Assembly (NCBI GenBank): GCA_012514775.1
Contig: JAAYZQ010000122.1
Span: forward strand, 1-5,208
Origin: Anaerolineaceae bacterium
GTDB lineage: Bacteria; Chloroflexota; Anaerolineae; JAAYZQ01
Direction: 5' to 3'
Length of the DNA stretch: 5,208 nucleotides
The notes below the pieces were generated by a model. It did no database searches. It was not told where the DNA came from and saw only the letters and a list, made by a program, of their open reading frames with translations. Shown one piece after another: positions 5,063 through 5,208 of the stretch (positions are counted from its first letter, which is position 1; the number at the start of each line of letters is the position of its first letter). Position numbers and translations under genes: made by a program.

Positions 5063-5208
5063 TCAACGCTCTATCCGGATGTTGCGGCTCATCATCATGG
5101 CCATGAACAGCAGGGCGCCGAAAAACGACGCCACGATGCCCAGCGGGATCTCGCCCGCCATGAGGGTGCGCGCCAGGTCGTCGCAGGCCAGGGCAAAGAT
5201 GCCGCCCA
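5063..5208 (-). CDS. Partial C-terminus of a FecCD/BtuC-type ABC permease
   Basis: The last 47 residues are in the window; the rest lies beyond the right edge. The translation G-G-I-F-A-L-A-C-D-D-L-A-R-T-L-M-A-G-E-I-P-L-G-I-V-A, followed by a hydrophobic S-F-F-G-A-L-L-F-M-A-M-M-M and a short basic tail to TGA at 5063, matches the end of FecCD family permeases. In these, D-x-L-A-R-x-L-x-x-x-x-x-(I/L)-P-(L/V)-G is conserved and is followed by the last membrane helix. It stops 7 bp before the ATPase gene, so the two form one transporter. The substrate-binding protein would be expected upstream, outside the window. Confidence 0.9.
   Translation of the reverse strand, partial: GGIFALACDDLARTLMAGEIPLGIVASFFGALLFMAMMMSRNIRIER

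Overview
The window is GC-rich bacterial DNA, about two thirds G+C by eye. Every gene I can support lies on the minus strand, so transcription runs from high to low coordinates. The lineage is an inference. The LexA boxes are of the Gram-positive/Chloroflexi type (CGAAC-N4-GTTCG), and there is a dispersed-looking CCCCTTCCCG/CGGGAAAGGGG hairpin. DUF364, XdhC and a MoeA-like molybdopterin-binding protein occur together. This fits a Chloroflexota (Anaerolineae-like) genome best, with a high-GC Firmicute as the alternative.

Region 5208 to about 3186 holds the end of a FecCD/BtuC-type permease, its ATP-binding subunit, and a molybdopterin-binding protein. Spacings of 7 and 10 bp indicate one operon. 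Region 3180 to 879 has its own sigma70-like promoter (TTGCCG-17 bp-TATAAT). It encodes a DUF4213/DUF364 putative metal-chelation protein, an XdhC-family Moco maturation factor, and a SufU/IscU-like scaffold whose ATG overlaps the xdhC stop (ATGA). Together these look like a module for importing a metal or oxyanion and maturing a molybdenum hydroxylase. The hydroxylase itself and a cysteine desulfurase are not in the window.

Region 878 to 643 is non-coding and carries the hairpin repeat next to the scaffold gene. Region 642 to 1 is a separate unit. A perfect-consensus sigma70 promoter (TTGACA-17 bp-TATAAT) has one LexA box filling its spacer and a second box at the predicted transcription start. 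It drives a 156-aa protein with nine cysteines that I do not recognise. That gene is followed 23 bp later by a gene that runs off the left edge and may be an FtsK-related protein. This LexA-controlled unit around an uncharacterised cysteine-rich protein is the most interesting part of the window.
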